Notes: a model not told the origin generated them from the letters alone. Counted from the first letter of the stretch, positions 8,905-18,625 are shown. The stretch is DNA of 64,000 bases from Vibrio algivorus (GCF_002218005.2 NZ_AP018678.1:1736001-1800000); one strand, 5' to 3'. Program-made: numbers and translations.

Positions 8905-8925
8905 TTATTTTATCATGCAAAATAA
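8905..8925. promoter_or_regulatory. NagC operator
   Basis: A perfect palindrome, TTATTTT-ATCATGC-AAAATAA, sits 54 nt upstream of nagB. Arms and spacing fit the E. coli NagC/Mlc operator pattern, and nagC is the last gene of the operon it would control. GlcNAc-6-phosphate is the expected inducer. Confidence 0.8.
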
Positions 8926-8978
8926 TGAAATGAATATCCTATTCTCAACTTTAGTTTTTGTTCTATTAGAGGTGTACT

Positions 8979-9782
8979 GTGAGACTAATTCCACTCGATA
9001 ATGCAAATGAAGTTGGCCTATGGTCAGCTCGCCATATTGTAAATAAAATCAATAAGTTCAACCCAACTGAAGACCGACCTTTTGTTCTAGGTTTACCGAC
9101 TGGTGGCACACCTCTAAATACCTATAAGCAATTAATTAAACTGCATAAAGCTGGTGAGGTAAGTTTTAAGCACGTTGTGACATTTAACATGGATGAATAT
9201 GTTGGATTAGCAACTGATCACCCTGAATCTTACCGTTCATTTATGTATGAAAACTTTTTCAACCATATTGATATTCAAGAAAAAAACATCAACTTGTTAA
9301 ATGGTAATACTGATGACCATGAGGCTGAGTGCAAACGTTACGAGGATAAAATCAAGTCCTACGGACGTATCAACTTATTCATGGGTGGTGTAGGTAACGA
9401 TGGCCACATTGCATTCAATGAACCTGCATCTTCCCTATCTTCACGTACTCGAATCAAAACACTGACCGAAGATACACGTATCGCTAATTCACGCTTCTTC
9501 AATGGTGATATTAGTCAAGTACCAAAGTATTCGCTAACTATCGGAGTTGGTACTCTATTAGATTCTGAAGAAGTTATGATTTTGATCACAGGCCACAATA
9601 AAGCTCTTGCTTTACAAGCGGCAGTAGAAGGATCAGTCAATCATCTTTGGACAGTGTCTGCCTTACAACTGCATGCAAAATCAGTCATTGTATGTGATGA
9701 CCCTTCAACTCAAGAACTTAAAGTAAAAACAGTGAAATACTTTAAAGAGCTTGAAGCAGAAAATATTAAGAATTTGAAATAA
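8979..9782 (+). CDS. nagB: Glucosamine-6-phosphate deaminase
   Basis: A 267-residue NagB of family length (E. coli 266). It contains LGLPTGGTP, the catalytic Asp in FNMDEYVGL and the GGVGNDGHIAFNEP motif. It converts glucosamine-6-phosphate to fructose-6-phosphate and ammonia. The start is GTG at 8979, supported by AGAGG upstream and the canonical MRLIPL N terminus. First gene of nagB-nagA-nagC. Confidence 0.97.
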   Translation: MRLIPLDNANEVGLWSARHIVNKINKFNPTEDRPFVLGLPTGGTPLNTYKQLIKLHKAGEVSFKHVVTFNMDEYVGLATDHPESYRSFMYENFFNHIDIQEKNINLLNGNTDDHEAECKRYEDKIKSYGRINLFMGGVGNDGHIAFNEPASSLSSRTRIKTLTEDTRIANSRFFNGDISQVPKYSLTIGVGTLLDSEEVMILITGHNKALALQAAVEGSVNHLWTVSALQLHAKSVIVCDDPSTQELKVKTVKYFKELEAENIKNLK

Positions 9783-9795
9783 GAGGATGCCTACT

Positions 9796-10932
9796 ATGTA
9801 TGCTCTGATAAATGCAAAAATCTACACAGGCCATGACGTACTTATAGATCACGCTGTGTTAGTGGATGCAGGTAAAATTCAATCTATTGTTAAAATAGAT
9901 GAACTACCAAAAGAGATAGAGACTTACGATCTACAGGGCACAAATCTTAGTCCAGGTTTTATCGATCTACAGCTAAATGGCTGCGGCGGCGTAATGTTAA
10001 ATGACGAAGTCACCGCCGATACTATGCACATCATGCATAAAGCGAATTTAAAATCTGGCTGTACTAGCTTTTTGCCAACATTAATTACGTCATCTGACGA
10101 AGATATGCAGCAAGCAATATCGGCAGCTCGTGAATATCAGCAACGCTACCAGAACCAATCTTTGGGGCTACACTTAGAAGGTCCTTACCTTAATGTTCTG
10201 AAAAAAGGCATCCATCGACCTGACTTTATTCGCAAATCAGATGATGAAATGATTCAAACAATCTGTGATAACCACGATGTCATTGCCAAGGTAACCTTAG
10301 CGCCTGAGCAAAATGAACCTGAGCATATCCAACGCTTAAGAGATGCTGGTATCGTTGTCTCTATCGGTCACACTAACGCAACTTACCAAGAGGCTCGTCA
10401 AGGTTTTGCTAATGGTATTACATTTGCAACTCACCTTTTCAATGCGATGACTCCAATGGTTGGACGTGAACCAGGTGTTGTTGGTGCAATCTACGACACT
10501 TCTGAAGTTTATGCTGGTATTATTGCTGACGGCTTCCATGTAGACTATGCCAACATCCGAATTGCCCATAAAATCAAAGGTGATAAGCTAGTATTAGTGA
10601 CGGATGCCACAGCTCCAGCAGGAGCTGACATGGATCACTTTATTTTTGTTGGTAAGAAAGTATATTACCGAGATGGTAAGTGTGTTGATGAAAATGGCAC
10701 ACTTGGTGGTTCAGCTTTAACCATGATTGAAGCCGTACAAAATACGGTTGAACATGTAGGTATCGCTTTAGACGAAGCACTGAGAATGGCCACGCTTTAT
10801 CCTGCCCGAGCAATCGGTGTAGAGAGACAGCTTGGTGAAATCAAACCGGGAATGGTCGCAAACCTAACTGTGTTTGATCGTGACTTCAAGGTAAAAGCGA
10901 CGATTGTTAACGGACAATACGAGCAGACATAG
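9796..10932 (+). CDS. nagA: N-acetylglucosamine-6-phosphate deacetylase
   Basis: A 378-residue amidohydrolase-fold enzyme that makes glucosamine-6-phosphate for NagB. Visible motifs are PGFIDLQLNGCGG, HLEGPYLN, SIGHTNATY, THLFNAMTPM and the catalytic DATAPAGA. The start was set at 9796 because AAGAGG lies 9 nt upstream and the product then begins MYAL as in E. coli. An ATG at 9787 would abut that ribosome site. It is 13 nt downstream of nagB and one base before nagC. Confidence 0.96.
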   Translation: MYALINAKIYTGHDVLIDHAVLVDAGKIQSIVKIDELPKEIETYDLQGTNLSPGFIDLQLNGCGGVMLNDEVTADTMHIMHKANLKSGCTSFLPTLITSSDEDMQQAISAAREYQQRYQNQSLGLHLEGPYLNVLKKGIHRPDFIRKSDDEMIQTICDNHDVIAKVTLAPEQNEPEHIQRLRDAGIVVSIGHTNATYQEARQGFANGITFATHLFNAMTPMVGREPGVVGAIYDTSEVYAGIIADGFHVDYANIRIAHKIKGDKLVLVTDATAPAGADMDHFIFVGKKVYYRDGKCVDENGTLGGSALTMIEAVQNTVEHVGIALDEALRMATLYPARAIGVERQLGEIKPGMVANLTVFDRDFKVKATIVNGQYEQT

Positions 10933-10933
10933 A

Positions 10934-12148
10934 ATGAATGGCGGACAAATTGGTAATGTAGATTTAGTTAAACAACTTAATAGCGCGGCAGTATATCGCC
11001 TAATTGACCAACAAGGTCCAATTTCGAGAATACAAGTTGCCGATGTTAGCCAATTAGCCCCCGCCAGTGTCACTAAGATCACTCGCCAACTACTTGAACG
11101 AGGATTAATTAAAGAAGTAGCGCAACAAGCCTCTACTGGGGGGAGACGCGCTATTTCTTTAACCACAGAAACCACGCCTTTCCATTCGATTGCTATTCGT
11201 TTAGGACGAGATTATATCCAGTTAAGTATCTATGACTTAAGTGGTCATGAACTTGCTAATCATCACGCCTCTTTTAAGTACGATAAACAACAAGATCTAC
11301 TTGATGGTTTAGTTCTACATACCAAAGCATTCCTCAATCAGAACAAAGATATTATCGAGCAATTAATTGCTATCGGTGTCACTCTTCCTGGCTTAGTAAA
11401 CCCTGAAACTGGGGTAGTTGAATACATGCCGAATACCGAAATCGATAATCTTTCTTTGGGTAAATTATTAAGCGATACATTTGAAGTTGAAACCTTTGTC
11501 GGTAACGATATTCGAGGATTAGCTCTGGCTGAACATTATTTTGGAGCAAGTCGTGACTGCCAAGATTCAATCTTAGTGAGTGTTTACCGCGGTACTGGTG
11601 CAGGTATCATAGTTAACGGCCAAGTATTCTTAGGGTCTAACCGCAACGTAGGGGAAATCGGCCACGTACAAATTGAACCACTAGGCGATCGCTGTCAATG
11701 TGGTAATTTTGGTTGCTTAGAAACCATTGCCGCCAACCCTGCTATTATTGCTCATGTACAATCACGCCTTGATCAAGGTTTTCCATCAAGCTTATCCCAT
11801 GTAGATAAACTCACTATGAGTGTGATTTGTGAACATGCAAATCAAGGAGATGACTTAGCTAGCCAAGCACTTATCCGTGTTGGACACTACCTAGGTAAAG
11901 CCATCGCCATGACAGTTAACTTATTTAATCCACAAAAAATCATCATCGCAGGTGAACTGGTTAAATCGAAAGATATTATCTTTCATGCCATTCAACGAAA
12001 TATTGAAAGCCACTCACTCGCTACGTTTCACAAAAACCTGCCGATAGTAGAATCTAAACTATATGAACAACCTACCATCGGGGCATTCGCCATGATCAAA
12101 CGCGCAATGCTTAATGGTGTGCTACTGCAAAAATTACTGGGTGAGTAA
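10934..12148 (+). CDS. nagC: NagC transcriptional repressor (ROK family)
   Basis: A 404-residue ROK-family repressor. The N-terminal winged helix (recognition region SQLAPASVTKITRQ) is followed by a sugar-kinase-like fold with the structural zinc motif CQCGNFGCLE. It is expected to bind the palindrome at 8905-8925 and be released by GlcNAc-6-phosphate. The ATG at 10934 follows the nagA stop by one base, so translation is probably coupled. It aligns along its length with E. coli NagC (406 aa). Confidence 0.96.
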   Translation: MNGGQIGNVDLVKQLNSAAVYRLIDQQGPISRIQVADVSQLAPASVTKITRQLLERGLIKEVAQQASTGGRRAISLTTETTPFHSIAIRLGRDYIQLSIYDLSGHELANHHASFKYDKQQDLLDGLVLHTKAFLNQNKDIIEQLIAIGVTLPGLVNPETGVVEYMPNTEIDNLSLGKLLSDTFEVETFVGNDIRGLALAEHYFGASRDCQDSILVSVYRGTGAGIIVNGQVFLGSNRNVGEIGHVQIEPLGDRCQCGNFGCLETIAANPAIIAHVQSRLDQGFPSSLSHVDKLTMSVICEHANQGDDLASQALIRVGHYLGKAIAMTVNLFNPQKIIIAGELVKSKDIIFHAIQRNIESHSLATFHKNLPIVESKLYEQPTIGAFAMIKRAMLNGVLLQKLLGE

Positions 12149-12190
12149 GATAAATAGCAATATTTTTTAACAGTTATGTATATAATTCCT

Positions 12191-12222
12191 ACGGGTATAC
12201 CTATTGGTATACCCGTTTTTTA
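12191..12222 (+). terminator. nagBAC operon terminator
   Basis: A perfect 11-bp stem (12191-12201 with 12206-12216), a 4-nt loop and a T tract end the operon 43 nt after nagC. The next gene starts only about 20 nt later. Confidence 0.88.
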
Positions 12223-12240
12223 TTTTAGAGAAAGGAATAC

Positions 12241-13863
12241 ATGGATATTTTGCTTATTATCGCCGCTTTTGTTTCCGGCTTCATCGCGCTCAAATGCAAC
12301 CTTCCACCATTAGTCGGTTTTTTAATTGCAGGATTTTCCTTGCAATATGCAGGCTTTGTTAGCAATGAAACCATTACTACATTGTCCGATTTAGGCGTCA
12401 CTCTTCTACTCTTTACCATCGGGCTAAAGCTAGATGTCAAAACCTTACTTGCTAAAGAAATTTGGGCTAGTGCTACTTTGCATAATGTACTATCAACTGC
12501 TTTCTTTACTTTAGCCCTGCTCGGTCTAAAAACTATCGGGATTAGCCTGTTTAGCGATATTGACACCACTCAAATATTGTTACTTGGCTTTGTACTATCT
12601 TTTTCCAGTACCGTATTTGCGATTAAAAGTTTAGAAGAAAAAGGCAGCATGAACTCAACCTTTGCCACCATATCAATTGGTATTTTGGTTATGCAGGATA
12701 TTTTTGCTGTTCTTTTCCTCACTATCTCGACAGGTAAACTACCTGAATGGTATGCGCTAGCGCTTTTTGTTCTTCCTTTTCTTCGCCCTCTTTTTTACAA
12801 AATTCTAGACAAGTGTGGCCATGGCGAGATGCTAGTCTTATACGGATTTTTTATGGCACTCGTAATGGGAGCTGGTCTTTTTAAACTCGTTGGAATGAAG
12901 GCAGATTTAGGTGCATTAATTTTAGGCATGTTACTGGCTGGTCACTACAAAGCATCTGAACTATCTAAATCTCTCTTTAACATTAAAGAGTTATTTTTAG
13001 TCTGCTTTTTCTTAAATATAGGTTTATCTGATGCTCCTACTCTAGATGGCTTTATTCTTGCTCTACTATTGCTTTGCCTATTGCCAATTAAGGGCGCACT
13101 GTACTACGTGGTCATAAACTTGTTTAAGTTCCGAGTACGCACTTCTCTACTTGCCTCGCTGACCTTATTGAACTATAGCGAGTTTGGACTGATTGTCTCT
13201 GGCATTGCTTATAAACTCGGTTGGTTACCGGGTGAAATGATGATCGCGATTGCTATGGCCGTTTCTTTATCTTTCATTATCGCTGCCCCAATCAATAATA
13301 TAAGCCATAAAATTTACCGCTATACGTCACATTGGTTAAGAGAGCAAGCGGATGAAAAGCTACACTTAAAAGATAAGCGTATTAACCCGGGTCATGCACA
13401 GGTGCTGATCTTAGGAATGGGCCGTATTGGTACTGGTGCTTACGATGAAATTCGTACCCGTTATGGCAAAATCAGCTTGGGGGTAGAAACTCGATCTGAT
13501 GTGGTGCAAACACATAGAACCAGTGGTAGAAATGTCATCCAAGGCGATGCAACGGATTCAGATTTCTGGGAGCGCATTCTTGATATAGCCAATGTAAAAC
13601 TGGTGCTGCTTGCTATGCCCCATCACAAAGGAAATCAATCAGCACTCGAGCAGTTAAAAGCTCGCAACTACCAAGGACAAATAGCAGCAATTGCCGAGTA
13701 TCCAGATCAAGTAGCTGAAATGACACAAAGTGGCGTGGATGCTGCATTTAATATCTATAACGAAGCCGGTGCAGGTTTTGCTCGTCATGTATGCGATAAA
13801 TTAAACCCGCAATTTAAAACAATGCAACCGGGCGATTGGGATACAAGTAATAATTTAACCTAG
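12241..13863 (+). CDS. CPA2-family cation:proton antiporter (KefC/YbaL-like) with RCK domain
   Basis: A 540-residue protein with about 11-12 hydrophobic segments in residues 1-360 (start LIIAAFVSGFIALKCNLPP, with TLLLFTIGLKLD typical of CPA2 exchangers). It is followed by a cytoplasmic TrkA-N/RCK domain whose Rossmann motif LGMGRIGTGAYDEI binds a nucleotide. It probably exports K+ or Na+ in exchange for H+. The exact ion and any glutathione control are not visible. AGAAAGG precedes the ATG. It lies after the nagC terminator, so it is probably a separate unit. Confidence 0.85.
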   Translation: MDILLIIAAFVSGFIALKCNLPPLVGFLIAGFSLQYAGFVSNETITTLSDLGVTLLLFTIGLKLDVKTLLAKEIWASATLHNVLSTAFFTLALLGLKTIGISLFSDIDTTQILLLGFVLSFSSTVFAIKSLEEKGSMNSTFATISIGILVMQDIFAVLFLTISTGKLPEWYALALFVLPFLRPLFYKILDKCGHGEMLVLYGFFMALVMGAGLFKLVGMKADLGALILGMLLAGHYKASELSKSLFNIKELFLVCFFLNIGLSDAPTLDGFILALLLLCLLPIKGALYYVVINLFKFRVRTSLLASLTLLNYSEFGLIVSGIAYKLGWLPGEMMIAIAMAVSLSFIIAAPINNISHKIYRYTSHWLREQADEKLHLKDKRINPGHAQVLILGMGRIGTGAYDEIRTRYGKISLGVETRSDVVQTHRTSGRNVIQGDATDSDFWERILDIANVKLVLLAMPHHKGNQSALEQLKARNYQGQIAAIAEYPDQVAEMTQSGVDAAFNIYNEAGAGFARHVCDKLNPQFKTMQPGDWDTSNNLT

Positions 13864-13896
13864 TCTCCATCTATTCGGATAAAAATCGACCGAGAA

Positions 13897-13940
13897 TGGA
13901 TTTTATTCATCAATAAATTAAATTTGGTGAATAAAATTCA
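13897..13940. promoter_or_regulatory. Long imperfect hairpin upstream of asnB
   Basis: Arms 13897-13911 and 13926-13940 pair over 15 positions with two G-U-type pairs and a 14-nt AT loop. It may terminate the antiporter transcript weakly or act in the asnB leader. No T tract follows directly. Confidence 0.4.
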
Positions 13941-14022
13941 CATAACTTGCTTTTATGTGATTAATTTAATAATGATTGGTTGCTTTTTTTATTGATCGTG
14001 GCAAATTGGCTTTAACAGATTA

Positions 14023-14058
14023 AATTAGCTCTAACAAACTAATTAGCTCTAACAAACT
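14023..14058. repeat. 18-bp tandem duplication before asnB
   Basis: AATTAGCTCTAACAAACT occurs twice in direct tandem (14023-14040 and 14041-14058). It ends 32 nt before the asnB start, within the probable 5' untranslated region. Confidence 0.8.
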
Positions 14059-14090
14059 AAAAGTTTAAAACGGATTTTAAGGAAGAGAAT

Positions 14091-15755
14091 ATGTGTTCAA
14101 TATTTGGCATTTTAGATATTAAATCGGATCCAACCCCATTACGCCCATTAGCACTGGAAATGTCTAAAAAACTTCGCCACCGTGGCCCAGATTGGTCAGG
14201 TATCTACGCTTCAGATAAAGCAATTCTAGCTCATGAACGTTTATCTATTGTAGGCTTAAACAGTGGCGCACAACCTCTTTATAGCGAAGATAAAAAACAC
14301 ATATTGGCAGTGAATGGCGAGATTTATAACCACAAAGAAATCCGTGCTCGTTATGCTGACAAGTTCAACTTTCAAACCGATTCTGATTGTGAAGTTATCC
14401 TAGCGCTGTATCAAGAACTTGGTGAAGATTTATTAGAAGAATTAAATGGTATTTTTGCTTTCGTTTTATACGATGAAGAAAAAGATAAATACTTGGTTGG
14501 CCGTGACCACATCGGTATTATCCCTCTTTATCAAGGTTATGATGAACACGGTAACTATTACGTAGCATCTGAAATGAAAGCGCTGGTACCGGTATGTAAA
14601 ACCATCAGTGAATTCCCTCCAGGCAGCTACTACGGCTCTGATGATGCTAAGCCTGTTCGCTACTACCAGCGTGATTGGATGGAATATGCAGCAGTACAAG
14701 GTAACCTAACAAGTAAAGAAGATTTAACTCAAGCACTAGAAGATGCGGTGAAGCGTCAGCTAATGACTGATGTACCATACGGCGTATTACTTTCTGGAGG
14801 TCTCGACTCTTCTATTACTTCTGCGGTTGCTAAACGTTTTGCCGCCATGCGTATCGAAGATGACAGCCAATCTCAAGCTTGGTGGCCACAACTGCACTCT
14901 TTTGCCATTGGTCTAGAAGGCGCACCTGATTTAAAAGCAGCTCGTGAGGTTGCCGATAAACTGGGTACTGTTCACCATGAAATGACCTACACCGTTCAAG
15001 AAGGTATCGATGCCATTCGTGACGTGATTTATCACATTGAAACATATGATGTGACTACGATTCGCGCTTCTACCCCAATGTTCCTACTCGCGCGTAAAAT
15101 TAAAGCGATGGGTATTAAAATGGTACTTTCCGGTGAAGGGGCAGATGAAATCTTTGGTGGCTACTTGTATTTCCATAAAGCACCAAATGCCAAAGAGTTC
15201 CATGAAGAAACAGTACGTAAACTACTTGCGCTAAACATGTTTGATTGTGCCCGTGCTAACAAATCATTGGCTGCTTGGGGTGTTGAAGGCCGTGTCCCAT
15301 TTTTAGACAAAGAGTTTATTGACGTTGCAATGCGTCTAAACCCTGAAGATAAAATGTGTGGCAACGGCAAAATGGAAAAACACGTTTTACGTGAATGTTT
15401 TGAACATTACTTGCCAGAGTCGATCGCATGGCGTCAAAAAGAACAGTTCTCAGATGGCGTGGGCTATAACTGGATTGATTCTTTAAAAGCACAAGCGGAA
15501 GAAAAAGTAACCGACCAACAACTAGAGACCGCAGCATTTAAATTCCCATACAACACGCCAACAACTAAAGAAGGCTATGTATACCGTGAGATTTTTGCTG
15601 AGTTGTTCCCTCTAGAGTCAGCGGCTGAATGTGTACCTGGCGGACCATCAGTAGCATGCTCATCAGCCACTGCGATTGAATGGGATGAGTCATTTAAAAA
15701 CAATGCCGATCCATCTGGTCGTGCCGTGAAAGCCGTCCATAACGACGCTTATTAA
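14091..15755 (+). CDS. asnB: Asparagine synthase B, glutamine-hydrolysing
   Basis: A 554-residue enzyme, the same length as E. coli AsnB. The N-terminal class II glutaminase has nucleophile Cys2 (MCSIFGIL) and LRHRGPDWSG. The C-terminal ATP-pyrophosphatase domain has the SGGLDSS loop and LSGEGADEIFGGY. It amidates aspartate in the cytoplasm using glutamine and ATP. AAGGAAG precedes the ATG. It stands alone, flanked by an unusual leader (hairpin plus 18-bp duplication) and a strong terminator. Confidence 0.97.
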   Translation: MCSIFGILDIKSDPTPLRPLALEMSKKLRHRGPDWSGIYASDKAILAHERLSIVGLNSGAQPLYSEDKKHILAVNGEIYNHKEIRARYADKFNFQTDSDCEVILALYQELGEDLLEELNGIFAFVLYDEEKDKYLVGRDHIGIIPLYQGYDEHGNYYVASEMKALVPVCKTISEFPPGSYYGSDDAKPVRYYQRDWMEYAAVQGNLTSKEDLTQALEDAVKRQLMTDVPYGVLLSGGLDSSITSAVAKRFAAMRIEDDSQSQAWWPQLHSFAIGLEGAPDLKAAREVADKLGTVHHEMTYTVQEGIDAIRDVIYHIETYDVTTIRASTPMFLLARKIKAMGIKMVLSGEGADEIFGGYLYFHKAPNAKEFHEETVRKLLALNMFDCARANKSLAAWGVEGRVPFLDKEFIDVAMRLNPEDKMCGNGKMEKHVLRECFEHYLPESIAWRQKEQFSDGVGYNWIDSLKAQAEEKVTDQQLETAAFKFPYNTPTTKEGYVYREIFAELFPLESAAECVPGGPSVACSSATAIEWDESFKNNADPSGRAVKAVHNDAY

Positions 15756-15784
15756 TCCCAACCTTTTTTATTTATAAGCATAAT

Positions 15785-15822
15785 AAAAGCCTACCGCACA
15801 TGAGTGTTGGTAGGCTTTTTAC
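15785..15822 (+). terminator. asnB terminator
   Basis: An 11-bp perfect stem (15785-15795 with 15809-15819), 13-nt loop and T tract start 30 nt after the asnB stop. Confidence 0.88.
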
Positions 15823-15880
15823 ATTACAGAATTAATGATGAAAGAGTAGCAAACCTCAAACTACCCATTGAAATAATTCA

Positions 15881-16147
15881 TATACCCAAATGACTTCAAG
15901 ATGCGAGTTTCAGCAAGAATAAAACAAGCTTTAGGCAAGGCAAATTGAATATGATCATAGTTATTCTATCTCTACTCAATTTAACGCGGCATAAAGCTTG
16001 TTTTAACTTGCCCTTCGGGAGCTTCATCCAAACCTTTATACCGCGTCAGATTGGTTTGAAAGGTGCTTACATTCCTTCGCCAATCTTTCTTGCCTAAAGG
16101 TTTGGATGATAGCTCTGAATTCTGCATCTTGAAGTCATTTGGGTATA
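15881..16147. repeat. MITE-like element, family 1, full copy A (267 bp)
   Basis: The ends are perfect 24-bp inverted repeats (15881-15904 and 16124-16147) starting TATACCCAAATGACTTCAAG. Inside are two further hairpins: 15921-15933 with 15992-16004, and 16024-16038 with 16095-16109, the latter enclosing a 7-bp stem. There is no coding capacity. It ends three bases before the rfaH stop codon. Three other long copies and several remnants occur in this window. The lack of a transposase fits a MITE or REP-type repeat. Confidence 0.85.
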
Positions 16148-16149
16148 TA

Positions 16150-16647
16150 TTAATTACGCCATTCAACATCACTATTTTCGACCCTAACTTCAACTTCCTG
16201 ATTAATCAGTGTGATGAGTAAAATAGAACGTTTTTCACCATCTGGCTCTTGATAAATAGCTTTCAACCCAGAAAATTGACCCGATTTTATTTGAATAGTT
16301 TCACCTTTTTTAGGTGCTTGTTCTTCTAATAATTCTTCTTGATAAATTCGACGTTGTAGGTGCTGAATTAAAGATCTCGATACTTTATGTGGCTTACCAC
16401 CAAAGCGAACAAAATCCATTACACCTCTGGTTGAACGAATAGTCGTAAAGCTAAGGTGTTCTTCATCTTCCAATGCGATAAATATATAAGAAGGAAACAA
16501 TGGCTCCATAACCTGTTGCCTTTTTCCTCTTAGGATTTTTTCTATTTCTATTTCAGGGTAATAGCACTCAACACCTTGGTTTTCCAAATGCATTTTGGCC
16601 CTTTTCTGTTCTCCGCGCTTGCAATACAATAAATACCAAGACTTCAT
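16150..16647 (-). CDS. rfaH: Transcription antitermination factor RfaH
   Basis: A NusG-paralogue of 165 residues (E. coli RfaH 162). The N-terminal NGN domain begins MKSWYLLYCKRGEQKRA, with RGKRQQVMEPLFPSYIF. The C-terminal KOW-type domain includes EPDGEKRSILLI. It binds RNA polymerase paused at ops sites and suppresses termination in long surface-polysaccharide operons. The start at 16647 was preferred because an AGGG lies 10 nt upstream and the product then aligns with E. coli. An ATG at 16656 would lie on that AGGG. Confidence 0.9.
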   Translation of the reverse strand: MKSWYLLYCKRGEQKRAKMHLENQGVECYYPEIEIEKILRGKRQQVMEPLFPSYIFIALEDEEHLSFTTIRSTRGVMDFVRFGGKPHKVSRSLIQHLQRRIYQEELLEEQAPKKGETIQIKSGQFSGLKAIYQEPDGEKRSILLITLINQEVEVRVENSDVEWRN

Positions 16648-16656
16648 ACTATTCAT

Positions 16657-16957
16657 ACCCTAGAAAATTTCACCTATTCTAACATTTATCGCTATTAGTA
16701 AAAATGATGAAACCCCATCGCAACATTAACTTACACTTTACATTTCAGTCACCCTTGTAACTTGAGAGGTTATTTTGTAGGCAAATGATAAAAAATCCTA
16801 ATTTGATGACAAATTGGCATTGTGATTTTGAAATTTGAACTGTATATATAATGTAATATTAGATTCTGTGATCTAAAGCATAAATAAAACTAATGCTAAA
16901 TGTAAATCGATATGACAACTAAAAAATCTTATTTATCGATCACTAACGCAACATTAT
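16657..16957. other. Intergenic region between rfaH and the peptide permease
   Basis: About 300 nt of AT-rich divergent promoter region. A TGTGATCTAAAGCATA segment near 16867 resembles a CRP half-site. No gene, repeat or hairpin of note was seen. Confidence 0.4.
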
Positions 16958-17008
16958 ATGGCAAATATAACCTTCGTTATAACTGCCACTACACAAATGG
17001 AAATTCAC

Positions 17009-18508
17009 ATGACAACACAACAAGTCACTGTTTCAAAGACTAAGTCATTTATGACTGTGTCCATGATTGAGTTATGGGAACGATTTGGCTACTACGGTAT
17101 GCAAGCACTGATCGTCTACTTCATGATTCAACGCCTAGGATTTGAAGATTCACGCGCAAACTTAGTATGGGGTGCTTGTGCCGCATTAATTTATGTCTCG
17201 CCAGCTATCGGTGGTTGGATTGGAGATAAAGTTCTCGGCACCAAACGTACCATGATCATCGGTACGTTTATTTTATCTTTGGGCTACGCTCTAATGACGT
17301 TGCCATCTGAAAATACTTGGGTTCTCTTTTTCGCTCTAGGCGTGGTAGTTGTTGGTAACGGTATGTTTAAACCTAATGCCGGTAACCTCGTCCGTAAAAT
17401 TTATGAAGGAGATGATTCTAAAATCGATAGTGCCTTCACGATTTATTATATGGCAGTAAATGTAGGCTCAACCATTTCAATGCTATTGACTCCTTGGGTA
17501 AAAGATTACGTTAATGAGCAGTATCAAAATGAGTTTGGTTGGCACGCAGCATTTGCGGTTTGCTGCGTAGGCCTACTAGTTGGGTTAGCAAACTTCTTTG
17601 TGATGCGTCACGCACTAGAAAAATATGGTTCAGAACCCGACAAAAAACCGGTTGATGGTCGTAAACTTACTTTGGTACTAATTGGTTCAGTCATCGCAGT
17701 TGGTATATCAGCCTTAATTCTTCAATATCAAGAACTGGCGCGTATTTTTGTGTATGTTGCTGGTATTGTAGTACTTGCAATTTTCACTCACTTAATTCGC
17801 AGCAGTGAGCAACATGAACGTGCTGGATTAATTGCCGCTTTAGTCTTAATTATTCAAACCGTATTCTTCTTTATTTTCTACCAACAAATGTCGACATCAC
17901 TTGCCTTGTTTGCATTACGAAATGTTGATCTGAACTTTACGGTATTTGGCTCTCACCTTCTTACCTGGTCACCAGCACAGTTCCAAGCATTAAATCCAAT
18001 TTGGATCATGTTGCTAAGCCCAGTACTTGCATTCCTTTACTCAAAAGCAGGTGCTAAAAATAAAGATTTATCGATTGCGGCAAAATTCGCACTAGGGTTT
18101 GCTGTTGTTGCAATCGGCTTCTTTGTGTATGGGTTTGCAGGTAACTTTGCTATCAACGGTAAAACCTCTGCCTGGATCATGATTATCGGTTACGGAGCCT
18201 ACTCTTTAGGTGAGCTACTCGTCAGTGGATTAGGTTTAGCGATGATTGCCCGTTATGCACCAGAGCGCATGGGTGGATTTATGATGGGCGCTTACTTCGT
18301 GGCTTCTGGTATTTCACAATATCTAGGTGGTGTAGTAGCAAACTTTGCCAGTATTCCAAAAGGCATGACAAACCCGCTAGAAACCTTAACGGTATATACG
18401 AGCTTATTCAATAAACTCGGTATAGCTGCCGTAGTTTGTACCTTTATCGCATTAGCCGTTTTACCTCTAATGCGTCGACTAGATAAACAACACCAAGGTA
18501 TTCAGTAA
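17009..18508 (+). CDS. Proton-dependent di/tripeptide permease (POT family, DtpA-like)
   Basis: A 499-residue inner-membrane transporter with 14 or so hydrophobic helices. The POT signature ELWERFGYYGMQ (the ExxERFxYY proton-coupling motif) lies in helix 1, followed by GGWIGDKVLGTKR and VGNGMFKPNAGNL. It resembles E. coli DtpA/DtpB and imports di- and tripeptides with protons. The start was set at 17009, after a GGA about 8 nt upstream. In-frame ATGs at 16958 and 16997 would add 17 or 4 residues. Confidence 0.9.
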   Translation: MTTQQVTVSKTKSFMTVSMIELWERFGYYGMQALIVYFMIQRLGFEDSRANLVWGACAALIYVSPAIGGWIGDKVLGTKRTMIIGTFILSLGYALMTLPSENTWVLFFALGVVVVGNGMFKPNAGNLVRKIYEGDDSKIDSAFTIYYMAVNVGSTISMLLTPWVKDYVNEQYQNEFGWHAAFAVCCVGLLVGLANFFVMRHALEKYGSEPDKKPVDGRKLTLVLIGSVIAVGISALILQYQELARIFVYVAGIVVLAIFTHLIRSSEQHERAGLIAALVLIIQTVFFFIFYQQMSTSLALFALRNVDLNFTVFGSHLLTWSPAQFQALNPIWIMLLSPVLAFLYSKAGAKNKDLSIAAKFALGFAVVAIGFFVYGFAGNFAINGKTSAWIMIIGYGAYSLGELLVSGLGLAMIARYAPERMGGFMMGAYFVASGISQYLGGVVANFASIPKGMTNPLETLTVYTSLFNKLGIAAVVCTFIALAVLPLMRRLDKQHQGIQ

Positions 18509-18550
18509 TTAACTACCGACTATAGTTAATAACTGAATCCTCAACGTGTA

Positions 18551-18598
18551 AAAAATACCGCACAATTCAACTTGAACTGAACTGTGCGGTATTTTTAT
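18551..18598. terminator. Bidirectional terminator between peptide permease and hemH
   Basis: A 12-bp stem (18553-18564 with 18583-18594) with an inner TTCAA/TTGAA stem, A-rich before and T-rich after, lies between convergent genes. Confidence 0.85.
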
Positions 18599-18625
18599 GT
18601 TAGATAACCAGGTAAATTCAATACA

